Origin: Streptomyces albiflavescens
Lineage (GTDB): Bacteria; Actinomycetota; Actinomycetes; Streptomycetales; Streptomycetaceae
DNA length: 49,828 nt
Assembly: GCF_014645835.1 (NCBI RefSeq)
Contig: NZ_BMMM01000006.1
Location: 344,869 to 394,696 of the forward strand
Reading direction: 5' to 3'
In this document: positions 7,851 to 15,657 of the stretch, one piece after another
Layout: the number at the start of each line of letters is the position of its first letter
How positions within the stretch are numbered: position 1 is the first letter of the stretch
Program-made: the position numbers and the translations under genes
The notes under the pieces: generated by a model
Told to the model about the DNA's origin: nothing
What the model saw: only the letters and a program-made list of their open reading frames with translations
The model's database searches: none

Positions 7851-8624
7851 ATGGTGAGGGCAGCCGACCGGGCCAAGCGTCCGGCGCGGACCAGTGTCTG
7901 GCTGGAGGGCAAGGCCCCCCGGGGCGGTGCGGCCCGTGGTGGCGGCCAGCCGTCGGGACTCGACCGGGAGCGGATCACCGAGGTCACGGTGCGGCTGCTG
8001 GACGCGAAGGGGCTGGCCAAGTTCTCCATGCGGCGGCTGGCCGCCGAGCTGAACGTCACCGCGATGTCCGTGTACTGGTACGTCGACACCAAGGACGACC
8101 TGCTCGAACTGGCCCTCGACGCGGTCTTCGGCGAACTGGAGCTGCCGGATCCCGAGTCCGGCGAGGACTGGCGCGATCAGCTGCGCTCCCTCGCCGTCGG
8201 CTACCGGGCGCTGCTGGTGCGCCACCCCTGGGTGTCACCGCTCATCGGCAACTTCCTCAACATCGGGCCGCACTCCATGGCGTTCTCGCTCCGTGTGCAG
8301 CAGGTGGTCCGCAACACGGGGCTGCCGCCGCACGGCCAGATGGGTGCGCTCTCCGCCGTCTTCCAGTTCGTGTACGGCTTCGGCACGATCGAGGGGCACT
8401 TCGTGCAGCGGTGCGCCTCCGCGGGCATGTCCCAGGACGAGTACTTCCGCCAGGCCATGAGCACCATCAGCGAGCAGCCGCAGTTCGCGGCGAACTTCGA
8501 GAGTGCGGCGGATCTGATGGAGGCGCGTGGGGGTGACACCGTCGAGGAGATGCGTGAGCGGGACTTCACCTTCGCCCTGGAGATGCTGATCGCGGGGATC
8601 GAGACGATGGTGCGGCGCGGCTGA
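7851..8624 (+). CDS. TetR/AcrR-family transcriptional regulator
   Basis: 257 residues. After a basic Gly-rich N-terminus the HTH spans about 40-90 (RERITEVTVRLLDAKGLAKF, then MRRLAAELNVTAMSVYWYVDTKDDLLELALD). The ligand-binding part resembles the TetR_C class (DWRDQLRSLAVGYRALLVRHPWV). ATG 7851 has GAGGAAGG upstream; the frame extends further up but crosses the MFS remnant. It is probably an orphan repressor whose efflux target has been truncated, although it may act elsewhere. Confidence 0.9.
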   Translation: MVRAADRAKRPARTSVWLEGKAPRGGAARGGGQPSGLDRERITEVTVRLLDAKGLAKFSMRRLAAELNVTAMSVYWYVDTKDDLLELALDAVFGELELPDPESGEDWRDQLRSLAVGYRALLVRHPWVSPLIGNFLNIGPHSMAFSLRVQQVVRNTGLPPHGQMGALSAVFQFVYGFGTIEGHFVQRCASAGMSQDEYFRQAMSTISEQPQFAANFESAADLMEARGGDTVEEMRERDFTFALEMLIAGIETMVRRG

Positions 8625-8686
8625 GGGGTGGTTTCTTCGCCCCCTCAGCCCCCGCCCGCCCCCAGCGGTCCGCAGCCGAAGCGCTC

Positions 8687-9157
8687 CTACTCCTGCGGAG
8701 CGAGGCGGGCCGGGAAGCCGCCGGTGGCCACCGGGCCCCATCGCTCCGGGGTGACCCGGATGATCGACTTGCCCTGTTTGAGCATCGCCTCGCGGTACTC
8801 GTCCCAGTCAGGGTGCTCGCCCGCGATGTTGCGGTAGTACTCGACGAGCGGCTCGACGGAGTCGGGGGAGTCGACGACCTCCGCCGTGCCGTCGATCTGG
8901 ACCCACGGTCCGTTCCACTCGTCGCTCAGCACGATCAGGCTGACGCGCTCGTCCCGCTTGGCGTTGCGGGTCTTGGCGCGCTCGGGGTAGGTCGAGACCA
9001 CGATGCGCCCCGAGTCGTCCACCCCGCAGGTCAGGGGCGAGCCCTGGGGGCTGCCGTCGGCCCGGCGGGTGAGGAGGATGGCGCGGTGCCGGGGGCGTAC
9101 GAAGTCCAGCAGTTCGTCGCGGGATACGGAGGTGTTCGTCGCGATGTTCGGTGCCAT
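8687..9157 (-). CDS. PPOX-class F420-dependent oxidoreductase / split-barrel flavin-binding protein
   Basis: 156 residues of the pyridoxamine-5'-phosphate-oxidase-like split barrel: LLDFVRPRHRAILLTRRADGSPQGSPLTCG, then STYPERAKTRNAKRDERVSLIVL and WVQIDGTAEVVD. Actinobacterial members of this form (Rv1155-like) bind F420 rather than FMN and reduce small substrates; the substrate here is unknown. ATG 9157 is the only sensible start. It stands alone, downstream of the YceI gene on the same strand with a 55-base gap, and converges with the TetR gene. Confidence 0.85.
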   Translation of the reverse strand: MAPNIATNTSVSRDELLDFVRPRHRAILLTRRADGSPQGSPLTCGVDDSGRIVVSTYPERAKTRNAKRDERVSLIVLSDEWNGPWVQIDGTAEVVDSPDSVEPLVEYYRNIAGEHPDWDEYREAMLKQGKSIIRVTPERWGPVATGGFPARLAPQE

Positions 9158-9212
9158 GGGTGCAGCCTAGGGGCACAGCGGCCCGTCCAGGCTGACCCTG
9201 CCGTGCCTACGC

Positions 9213-10034
9213 TTACGCCTGCGGCAGCCACTCCCCCTGGACCGCCTGAACGTCCAGCTCCACCTTCAGCGTCGTGCCGATGGCCGAGATGCCCGCCTGC
9301 ACGACCTGGTTGTAGTTCATGGCGAAGTCCTCGCGGCGGAGTTCGGCGGTCGCGCGGAACGCGGCGCGGGTGCCGCCCCAGGGGTCGGCCCCGGTGCCGA
9401 GGTACGCCAGGTCCAGGTCGACCGGCCGCACCACCCCGTGCATCGTCAGCTCGCCGTGGACCGTCCAGCGGTCGGAACCGGCCGGGGCCAGCCCCGTCGA
9501 GCGGTACGTGATCTGCGGGTACGTGTCGACGTCCAGGAAATCCGGGGACTTCAGGTGCCCGTCGCGCATGCCGTTGCCGGTGTCGATGGAGGCGGCCTGG
9601 ATCACCGCCTCCACACGGGACTTGGCCACGTCGTCCGGGGCGATCTCGATCGAGCCCGTGAAGTCGGTGAAGCGGCCGTGCACGCTGGAGATGCCCAGGT
9701 GCTGGGCCACCGCGCCCACGGAGGAGTGCGCCGGGTCGATGGTCCAGGGGCCGGGCGGCGGAAGCTCGGTGCCGCCCTGGCGGGCGAGGGTCACATGGCC
9801 GATCTCGGCCCGGCCGCTCGCCGTGACGATCGCGCTGGACGCGGCGGGCGCGTACCCGACCGCGGTGACGATCACGGTGTACGCGCCGGGCGTGAGGGCG
9901 GTCGTGTCGTGCACCGCTCCCTCGCTGTCCGCCTCGGCACGCACCACCTGTGTACCGGTCATGTCGGTCACCGTGACGACCGCGTGCGACACGGCCCACC
10001 CGTCCCGCGTGCGGATGCGTGCGGTCAGTCCCAT
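9213..10034 (-). CDS. YceI-family protein with N-terminal carboxypeptidase-regulatory-like domain
   Basis: 273 residues. Residues about 1-85 are a small beta-sandwich of the carboxypeptidase regulatory-like type (RTRDGWAVSHAVVTVTDMTG, then LTPGAYTVIVTAVGYAP). Residues about 95-273 are a YceI lipocalin-like barrel (WTIDPAHSSVGAVAQHLGI, GRFTDFTGSIEI, LTMHGVVRPVDLDL), which binds polyprenoid or other long lipids in characterised members. There is no signal peptide, so it seems cytoplasmic. ATG 10034 has GGGAG about 8 bases upstream. A hairpin terminator separates it from the MFS gene, which carries three copies of the same kind of beta domain. Confidence 0.88.
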   Translation of the reverse strand: MGLTARIRTRDGWAVSHAVVTVTDMTGTQVVRAEADSEGAVHDTTALTPGAYTVIVTAVGYAPAASSAIVTASGRAEIGHVTLARQGGTELPPPGPWTIDPAHSSVGAVAQHLGISSVHGRFTDFTGSIEIAPDDVAKSRVEAVIQAASIDTGNGMRDGHLKSPDFLDVDTYPQITYRSTGLAPAGSDRWTVHGELTMHGVVRPVDLDLAYLGTGADPWGGTRAAFRATAELRREDFAMNYNQVVQAGISAIGTTLKVELDVQAVQGEWLPQA

Positions 10035-10078
10035 CCCGTTTTCTCCCTGCAATGCATGAAAAATTGGTCGTAATGAAA

Positions 10079-10132
10079 CCGGCCCGTGGGGGGCGCACCT
10101 CCGCTCAGAGTGCGCGCGTCCCCACGGGCCGG
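10079..10132 (-). terminator. Hairpin terminator after the MarR-MFS operon
   Basis: Perfect outer 13-bp stem, CCGGCCCGTGGGG (10079-10091) with CCCCACGGGCCGG (10120-10132), plus an inner GCGCAC/GTGCGC pairing. On the minus strand it is followed by a short T-containing run (TTTCATTA). It lies 9 bases past the MFS stop. Confidence 0.8.
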
Positions 10133-10140
10133 GGCTCGAA

Positions 10141-12663
10141 CTACTCGCCGGGGTGGGCGAGTTCGATGTCGTGGTCGTCGACTCCACGGCCGCCCATGGT
10201 CAGGGCCGTCGCCACCGGCGGGTAGCCCGTCGCGATGACCGTGTACTCACCGGTGTTCAGGTCGGTGAAGGCGTACGCGCCGTCCGTGCCGGTCCTGGCC
10301 GTGCCGACCACGTTGCCCGCCGCGTCCACCAGCGTCACGCGGGCGTCGGCGAGAGGGCCGTGCGGTGCCCGTACGACACCCTGGAGCTGGGCGCCCGAGT
10401 CGAGTTCGACCTCGATGCGGGTGACTCCGGCGCCGCCGACCTCGACGGGCAGGGCCCGCGGCCGGTGACCCGCGGCGTTCACCGCGACCGTCATGACACC
10501 CGGCACCAGCTCGGCGAAGGTGAACTCGCCCTGCTCACCGGTGGTCCCGGTGGCCAGCACATCGCCGCGTACGTCGGTCACGATGACCATGGCGTCCTTG
10601 ACCGGGGTGCCGAACCCAGCGGCCCGGACGACACCGCTCAGGCCGCTCGTGCCGCTCAGCAGGATGTCGTACGCGACCGGCTCGTCGTTCACGACGATCG
10701 TCGAGGCCTGCGGCTGGAAGCCGTCGGCGGAGGCGATCAGGACGTACGACCCGACGCCGGGAGCGTCCACCGCGTAGGAACCGTCGGCCTGCGCGACCGA
10801 GCGGCCCAGCTGCCGTCCCGCGAGCGAGATCAGCGTGACCGCGGCCTGCGGCACGGGCGCGCTCTCCGCGCCGCGGACATAACCGCGTACCGGGATTCCG
10901 CCGGACAGGGGCATCGGGGCGCTCTCCTTCGTCGCCGTGGCGACTGCCGCCGGCCGCTGGGTTCCCTGGGGGCCCGCCTCGGTCTCGGCGACGGCCCAGC
11001 TCGGGACCCTCTCCTCGACGGCGGCCGGGCTCTCGGCGCCGGCCGGAGCCGCAGCCTCCGCCTTGCCCTCCGCGGCAGCCTGGGCCAGCGCGCCCGAGGT
11101 GCGCAGCGGGACCTCCTTGATGAACAGCACGATGAGGAAGGCGATCAGCGCCATGCCCGCGGCGATCAGGAAGACGTCCGCGATGCCGTGGCCGTACGCG
11201 CTCTCCGTCACGGTGCGCAGCGGCTTGGGCAGCTTGTCCATGTCCGGGATGCTGCTGCTGGAGCTGGAACCGGCCGCCAGCTTGGCGTACTTCGGGCCGA
11301 GGTCGGTCAGACCGTCCTTGACGTAGTCGGTGATCCGGTTGGCCATGATCGCGCCGAGCGCGGAGACACCGATCGCACCACCGAGGGAACGGAAGAACGT
11401 CACCGTGGAGCTGGCCGAGCCGAGGTCGGACGGGGCCACCTGGTTCTGCGTGGACAGCACCAGGTTCTGCATCATCATGCCGATGCCGAGGCCCAGCAGC
11501 GCCATGAAGATCGCGATGTGCCAGTAGGTCGTGTCGTAGCGGATCGTGCCGAGCAGGCCGAGGCCCGCGGTGACCAGGAAGCCACCGGAGACCAGCCACA
11601 CCTTCCACTTGCCGGTCTTGGTGATGATCTGGCCGGAGACCGTGGAGGAGACGAACAGTCCGCCGATCATCGGGATGGTCAGGACGCCCGACATCGTCGG
11701 GGACTTGTCGCGGGCCAGCTGGAAGTACTGGCTGAAGAAGACCGTGCCGGTGAACATCGCGACACCCACGAAGAGCGACGCGAGGGAGGAGAGGGTGATG
11801 GTGCGGTTGCGGAACAGCCGCAGCGGGATGATCGGCTCGCTCGCCTTGGACTCGACCAGGATGAACAGCAGCCCGAGAACGACCGCGCCGCCGACCATCG
11901 CGTACGTCTGCCCCGAGATCCAGTCGTACTTGTCACCGGCGAAGGTGACCCAGAGCAGCAGCAGCGAGACCGCGGCGGAGATGAAGAACGCGCCGCCCCA
12001 GTCGACCTTCACGTCCCGCTTCACGACCGGCAGGTGCAGGGTCTTCTGCAGCACGATCAGCGCGATGACCGCGAACGGCACACCGACGTAGAAGCACCAG
12101 CGCCAGCCGAGCCAGCTCGTGTCGGTGATGACACCGCCGAGCAGCGGACCGCCGACGGTGGCGACGGCGAAGGTCGCGCCGAGGTAGCCGGAGTAGCGCC
12201 CGCGCTCACGGGGGGAGATCATCGCGGCCATCACGATCTGCGCGAGGGCGGACAGACCGCCGACGCCGATGCCCTGCACGACACGGCAGGCGATGAGCAT
12301 GCCGGGGTTCTGGGACAGACCCGCGGCGGCCGACCCCAGCACGTAGATGATCAGTGCTATCTGTACGAGCGCCTTCTTGCTGTACAGGTCGGAGAGCTTG
12401 CCCCACAGGGGTGTGGTCGCCGTCATGGCGAGCAGCGAGGCGGTGACGACCCAGGTGTAGGCGGACTGGCCGCCGCCCAGGTCGCCGATGATGCGGGGGA
12501 GGGCGTTGGTGACGATCGTCGACGACAGGATCGCGACGAACATGCCGAGCAGCAGCCCGGAGAGCGCCTCCATGATCTGCCGGTGCGTCATCGGAGCGCC
12601 GTCGGCGGCGCCTCCGTGCTTGGCGTGAGAGCCCCGCACACCGGCTGGTGTGGTCGTTGCCAT
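10141..12663 (-). CDS. DHA2-type MFS transporter with C-terminal carboxypeptidase-regulatory-like repeats
   Basis: 840 residues, about 300 longer than usual for the family. The first 530 form a 14-TM drug:H+ antiporter: motif A-like LWGKLSDLYSKKALVQ, motif C-like GATFAVATVGGPLLGG, and ISPRERGRYSGYLG. A Pro/Ala/Glu linker follows at about 535-595. Three beta-sandwich repeats then fill about 598-835 (GGIPVRGYVRGAESAPVPQAAVTL, LSGVVRAAGFGTPVKDAMVIV, LQGVVRAPHGPLADARVTL). ATG 12663 has AAGGAAG upstream. It is the second gene of a MarR-MFS operon with a 21-base gap, so MarR repression and ligand-induced efflux are expected. With an even number of TM helices the tail should be cytoplasmic. Confidence 0.9.
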   Translation of the reverse strand: MATTTPAGVRGSHAKHGGAADGAPMTHRQIMEALSGLLLGMFVAILSSTIVTNALPRIIGDLGGGQSAYTWVVTASLLAMTATTPLWGKLSDLYSKKALVQIALIIYVLGSAAAGLSQNPGMLIACRVVQGIGVGGLSALAQIVMAAMISPRERGRYSGYLGATFAVATVGGPLLGGVITDTSWLGWRWCFYVGVPFAVIALIVLQKTLHLPVVKRDVKVDWGGAFFISAAVSLLLLWVTFAGDKYDWISGQTYAMVGGAVVLGLLFILVESKASEPIIPLRLFRNRTITLSSLASLFVGVAMFTGTVFFSQYFQLARDKSPTMSGVLTIPMIGGLFVSSTVSGQIITKTGKWKVWLVSGGFLVTAGLGLLGTIRYDTTYWHIAIFMALLGLGIGMMMQNLVLSTQNQVAPSDLGSASSTVTFFRSLGGAIGVSALGAIMANRITDYVKDGLTDLGPKYAKLAAGSSSSSSIPDMDKLPKPLRTVTESAYGHGIADVFLIAAGMALIAFLIVLFIKEVPLRTSGALAQAAAEGKAEAAAPAGAESPAAVEERVPSWAVAETEAGPQGTQRPAAVATATKESAPMPLSGGIPVRGYVRGAESAPVPQAAVTLISLAGRQLGRSVAQADGSYAVDAPGVGSYVLIASADGFQPQASTIVVNDEPVAYDILLSGTSGLSGVVRAAGFGTPVKDAMVIVTDVRGDVLATGTTGEQGEFTFAELVPGVMTVAVNAAGHRPRALPVEVGGAGVTRIEVELDSGAQLQGVVRAPHGPLADARVTLVDAAGNVVGTARTGTDGAYAFTDLNTGEYTVIATGYPPVATALTMGGRGVDDHDIELAHPGE

Positions 12664-12684
12664 GGGCTTCCTTTTCTTACGTAC

Positions 12685-13188
12685 TTACGCGGGTGTACGG
12701 GTGGTCAGTTCTGTTGCGTCTGTCGCATGCGGGTGCGGGTGGGAGGACCGCTGCGTGGTGCGGCAGTCACCGAAGCTCTCCCGCAGCCGGCCCATGAGCG
12801 CGATGAGCAGCCCGACCTCTTGGTCGGACCAGTCGCTCAGCCGGTCGGCGAGGAGCCGGGACGTGCGCCGGGAGAGCTCGTCGAGCTGCTCCTGCCCCGC
12901 GGCGGTGAGGTGCAGGATGCGTGAGCGCTTGTCGGCAGGGTCGGGGGACCGTTCGATCCAGCCCCGGTCCGCGACGTGCGCGACATGGCGGCTGGTCACG
13001 GACATGTCCACGGAGAGCAGCTCCGCGAGCCTGCTCATCCGCATGTCGCCGTGCCGGCCCAGCAGTGTCAGTACGGCCGCGGAGCCCCCGGGGCATTCGG
13101 GCGGCAGGATCCGCCCCATGTCCCTCTTCACGATGCCGATGGCACTGAGCTGACGAGCCAGCTCCTCGTACTGCGCCTGCCCGGCCAT
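12685..13188 (-). CDS. MarR-family transcriptional regulator of the MFS operon
   Basis: 167 residues. The winged helix is visible: LTLLGRHGDMRMSRLAELL, the recognition helix MSVTSRHVAHVADRGWIER, and the wing PADKRSRILHLTAAG; the C-terminal helix follows. ATG 13188 has a near-perfect GGGAGGTGGG Shine-Dalgarno. It is the first gene of the operon, with the DHA2-type pump 21 bases behind. Two palindromes upstream match typical MarR operators, so it should repress itself and the pump. Confidence 0.93.
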   Translation of the reverse strand: MAGQAQYEELARQLSAIGIVKRDMGRILPPECPGGSAAVLTLLGRHGDMRMSRLAELLSVDMSVTSRHVAHVADRGWIERSPDPADKRSRILHLTAAGQEQLDELSRRTSRLLADRLSDWSDQEVGLLIALMGRLRESFGDCRTTQRSSHPHPHATDATELTTRTPA

Positions 13189-13204
13189 CCCACCTCCCGT
13201 ATTC

Positions 13205-13247
13205 GTTGCTTAGGGCAACCATAAATAAGTTGGTTGCCGCAGGCAAA
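13205..13247. promoter_or_regulatory. Paired MarR-type operators
   Basis: Site 1, GTTGCTTAGGGCAAC (13205-13219), has 5-bp arms. Site 2, TTGCCGCAGGCAA (13234-13246), also has 5-bp arms. Their centres are 28 bp apart and they flank the AT-rich stretch ATAAATAAG. They also give a larger inverted repeat, GGCAACCA (13214-13221) with TGGTTGCC (13231-13238). The TTGCC-n3-GGCAA form is typical of MarR operators. Site 1 starts 17 bp before the marR start codon. Confidence 0.75.
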
Positions 13248-13423
13248 CTAAAACGGGCGCGAAGGGCTAAAAACTTGGCAAAGGCACGTATGGGCGAACG
13301 TAAACTCGCAGGTGGGAGGGGTGGTCTGGCGGGGAGTTCGCTGGGAAGCCGCGGCTCGGATGATCGAGTCCCAGTGGCCCCCGCACTTGGGCAGCCCGGG
13401 TGTATTCGCTAGTGTCCTGCTCC

Positions 13424-13621
13424 ATGGCAAACACCCAGGGCCCCGAGGGCAACTACGACCCCGCGGGTAGCACCCAGATGTTCCGTGCGTTCGTGGACGA
13501 GGCCCCCCAGGGCCGACAGCAGCAGGCGGCCGCCCCCGCGGGCCCCCGTATCGGCCTGATCCTCGGCGTCGTCGTCGTCGTGGTGGTCGTGGCCGCCGTG
13601 GCTTGGCTCGCGCTCAAGTAA
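13424..13621 (+). CDS. Small C-tail-anchored membrane protein
   Basis: 65 residues. The soluble N-terminal half is polar (TQGPEGNYDPAGSTQMFRAFVDEAPQGRQQQ). A single TM follows at the extreme C-terminus (IGLILGVVVVVVVVAAVAWLAL) with only a lysine after it, the topology of a tail-anchored protein. ATG 13424 was chosen because the upstream in-frame ATG at 13400 gives no sensible extension. The N-terminal motif is familiar from conserved Streptomyces small proteins, but I know no function. The gene diverges from marR. Confidence 0.75.
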   Translation: MANTQGPEGNYDPAGSTQMFRAFVDEAPQGRQQQAAAPAGPRIGLILGVVVVVVVVAAVAWLALK

Positions 13622-13662
13622 CCCCGGCGGGGCCGCTCGGGTAACCCCGACGGGGCGAAGCC

Positions 13663-14445
13663 CTACTTCCACCGGACGGACACGTCCCGTGTCTCGATGT
13701 GCATGCCCAGCGGCACGCGCCACGCGTCGACGCACACCGTCCAGGTCTTGTCCTTCTTCGCGCCGGCGGCGATCGGCGCGGGAAGGTCCTCGGTGGACTC
13801 GATCGTCGCCCAGTCGATTCCGAGCGCCCCGATGATGTGCGTCCCGAAGGTCACCGTGCCCGAACGCACCGCCATACCACCGGTGTTGCGGAAGGAGACG
13901 GTCACCTTCTCGCACCACCGTTGATCGGTGGCCTTGCGCGAAGGGGTGCCCACGCTGAGCACGGCGGGCCCGGGGCTCGCCGTGGACCCCGGCGCCGTCG
14001 GGGTCGGCGTCGCGGACGCCTGCCCCGGACTCCCGCTGGAACTCCCGCTCGTATGCCCGGCGTTGCCGCCGCCGGAGGGGGACGTCGACGTGCCGCTCCC
14101 GTCGGCCGGATCACCGGAGCCCGAAGCCGTCTCTCCGGAGGCCGAGCCGGATCCGGGATCCGAGGCCGAGGACGTCTCCCCCGAGCTCGAACTTCCGGCG
14201 GTCGCCGCGCCCTTGGAGCCGGGAGCCGCGTCGCCCCCGCCCTGGAGCGGCATCAGCGTCACGTCTCCCGAGGGAGCCACCACCGCCCCCGGCGCCCCGG
14301 GCGAACCCCCTGCGGCCCCGACGGCGACGTACCCGTCCCCACCCCCGCCACTTCCGCACGCGGCCAGCACGCCACCCAGACACAGCACAGCCGCCGAGGC
14401 GCCCACCAGGGCACCTCGGCGACCACGTATCGACTCTCGACGCAT
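13663..14445 (-). CDS. Putative secreted lipoprotein with disordered Ser/Gly/Pro linker
   Basis: 260 residues. The signal is RGRRGALVGASAAVLCLGGVLAAC, with lipobox LAAC. About 130 residues of low-complexity Gly, Ser, Ala, Pro and Thr follow. The C-terminal folded domain (about 170-260) has two cysteines (RWCEKVTVSFRNTG and WTVCVDAW) and looks like a beta-sandwich carbohydrate-binding or Ig-like module. It likely sits on the outer face of the membrane with the linker spanning the wall. Convergent with the small membrane gene. No function is assignable. Confidence 0.8.
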   Translation of the reverse strand: MRRESIRGRRGALVGASAAVLCLGGVLAACGSGGGGDGYVAVGAAGGSPGAPGAVVAPSGDVTLMPLQGGGDAAPGSKGAATAGSSSSGETSSASDPGSGSASGETASGSGDPADGSGTSTSPSGGGNAGHTSGSSSGSPGQASATPTPTAPGSTASPGPAVLSVGTPSRKATDQRWCEKVTVSFRNTGGMAVRSGTVTFGTHIIGALGIDWATIESTEDLPAPIAAGAKKDKTWTVCVDAWRVPLGMHIETRDVSVRWK

Positions 14446-14495
14446 CGCGCCAGTGTGGCTGACGCCCCGTCAATTATGAACCCTGCGTGGGGCGG

Positions 14496-15413
14496 TCAGT
14501 CGGAGATGAGTCCTTCCCGCAGCTGCGCGAGCGTGCGGGTCAGCAGCCGGGAGACGTGCATCTGCGAGATGCCGACCTCCTCGCCGATCTGCGACTGGGT
14601 CATGTTCGCGAAGAAGCGGAGCATGATGATCCGGCGCTCGCGGGGCGGCAGTTTGGCGAGCAGTGGCTTGAGGGACTCGCGGTACTCGACGCCCTCCAGG
14701 GCCGTGTCCTCGTAGCCGAGGCGGTCCGCGAGGGAGCCCTCGCCGCCGTCGTCCTCGGGGGCGGGGGAGTCGAGGGACGACGCCGTGTACGCATTGCCGA
14801 CGGCGAGGCCGTCGACCACGTCCTCCTCGGACACGCCGAGGACGGCGGCGAGTTCGGCGACTGTCGGGGAGCGGTCGAGTTTCTGCGAGAGCTCGTCGCT
14901 GGCCTTGGTGAGGGCCAGGCGCAGCTCCTGGAGGCGGCGCGGGACGCGGACGGACCAGGAGGTGTCGCGGAAGAACCGCTTGATCTCGCCGACGACGGTC
15001 GGCATCGCGAACGTCGGGAACTCCACGCCGCGTTCGCAGTCGAAGCGGTCGATCGCCTTGATCAGGCCGATCGTGCCGACCTGGACGATGTCCTCCATCG
15101 GCTCATTGCGGGAGCGGAAGCGCGCGGCCGCGTACCGGACGAGCGGGAGGTTGAGCTCGATGAGCGTGTCCCGGACGTAGGCGCGCTCCGGGCTGTTCTC
15201 ACCGAGTGCGGCCAGCCGCAGGAACAGGGAGCGGGACAGGGTGCGGGTGTCGATGGCGCCCGAGGACTCGGGGGCCGGGAGGACGGCTTCGGCGGCCGGA
15301 GCGGCCGGGACGGCGTCGGGGGCCGGAAGGGCCGGGACATCGTGAAGCGCGTCGGGCGCGGACTCGCTCTTCATGAGCGTGAGCACCTTCGAGCTGCCCT
15401 GGTCTGCGGACAT
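14496..15413 (-). CDS. sigN: SigB/SigF/SigG-type RNA polymerase sigma factor (SigN)
   Basis: 305 residues. An Ala/Pro-rich N-terminal extension (1-50) precedes region 2 (LPLVRYAAARFRSRNEPMEDIVQVGTIGLIKAID, RGVEFPTFAMPTVVGEIKRFFRD), region 3 (SWSVRVPRRLQEL, SDELSQKLDRSPTVAELAAVLGVSEEDV) and region 4 (LPPRERRIIMLRFFANMTQSQIGEEVGISQMHVSRLLTRTL). ATG 15413 has GGGGTGG close by. From memory of the S. coelicolor proteins and their tandem order I identify it as SigN, a developmental and stress sigma, with SigF behind it. No anti-sigma gene is adjacent. The 244-base gap to sigF gives room for its own promoter. Confidence 0.85.
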   Translation of the reverse strand: MSADQGSSKVLTLMKSESAPDALHDVPALPAPDAVPAAPAAEAVLPAPESSGAIDTRTLSRSLFLRLAALGENSPERAYVRDTLIELNLPLVRYAAARFRSRNEPMEDIVQVGTIGLIKAIDRFDCERGVEFPTFAMPTVVGEIKRFFRDTSWSVRVPRRLQELRLALTKASDELSQKLDRSPTVAELAAVLGVSEEDVVDGLAVGNAYTASSLDSPAPEDDGGEGSLADRLGYEDTALEGVEYRESLKPLLAKLPPRERRIIMLRFFANMTQSQIGEEVGISQMHVSRLLTRTLAQLREGLISD

Positions 15414-15524
15414 GCCACCCCCTTTGGGTCGCGGACGGTAGCGGCAGTCGCTCCCGTCGGAGGAACGCAGCCTCCACCTGAATACCGGAGGCGAGGCCGC
15501 GGCAAACGCGCTTCCGGCAGAATG

Positions 15525-15561
15525 TCACATGTCGGCAACACGCTGTAGTGACATGTCGACA
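15525..15561. promoter_or_regulatory. Direct repeat around ACATGTC between sigN and sigF
   Basis: TCACATGTCGGCA (15525-15537) and TGACATGTCGACA (15549-15561) match at 11 of 13 positions and start 24 bp apart. They lie about 110-150 bp upstream of the sigN start, in the sigN promoter region. A regulator-binding pair is plausible; no known consensus was recognised. Confidence 0.35.
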
Positions 15562-15657
15562 TGGAGGGGGTGAATCGGCCCTGGAAAGAGGGGGTCTGAC
15601 AGTTTTTCGGCGTGGAGCTGTCGGAAAAGGCGCTGTTGAGCGATTCGCTCTTGGCGG

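Noticed and set aside
10153..12924. Open frame of 923 residues on the plus strand
   Set aside because: It lies antisense to the MFS and MarR genes. The composition is Arg/Gly/Asp-rich with no family resemblance; it is a GC-bias shadow.
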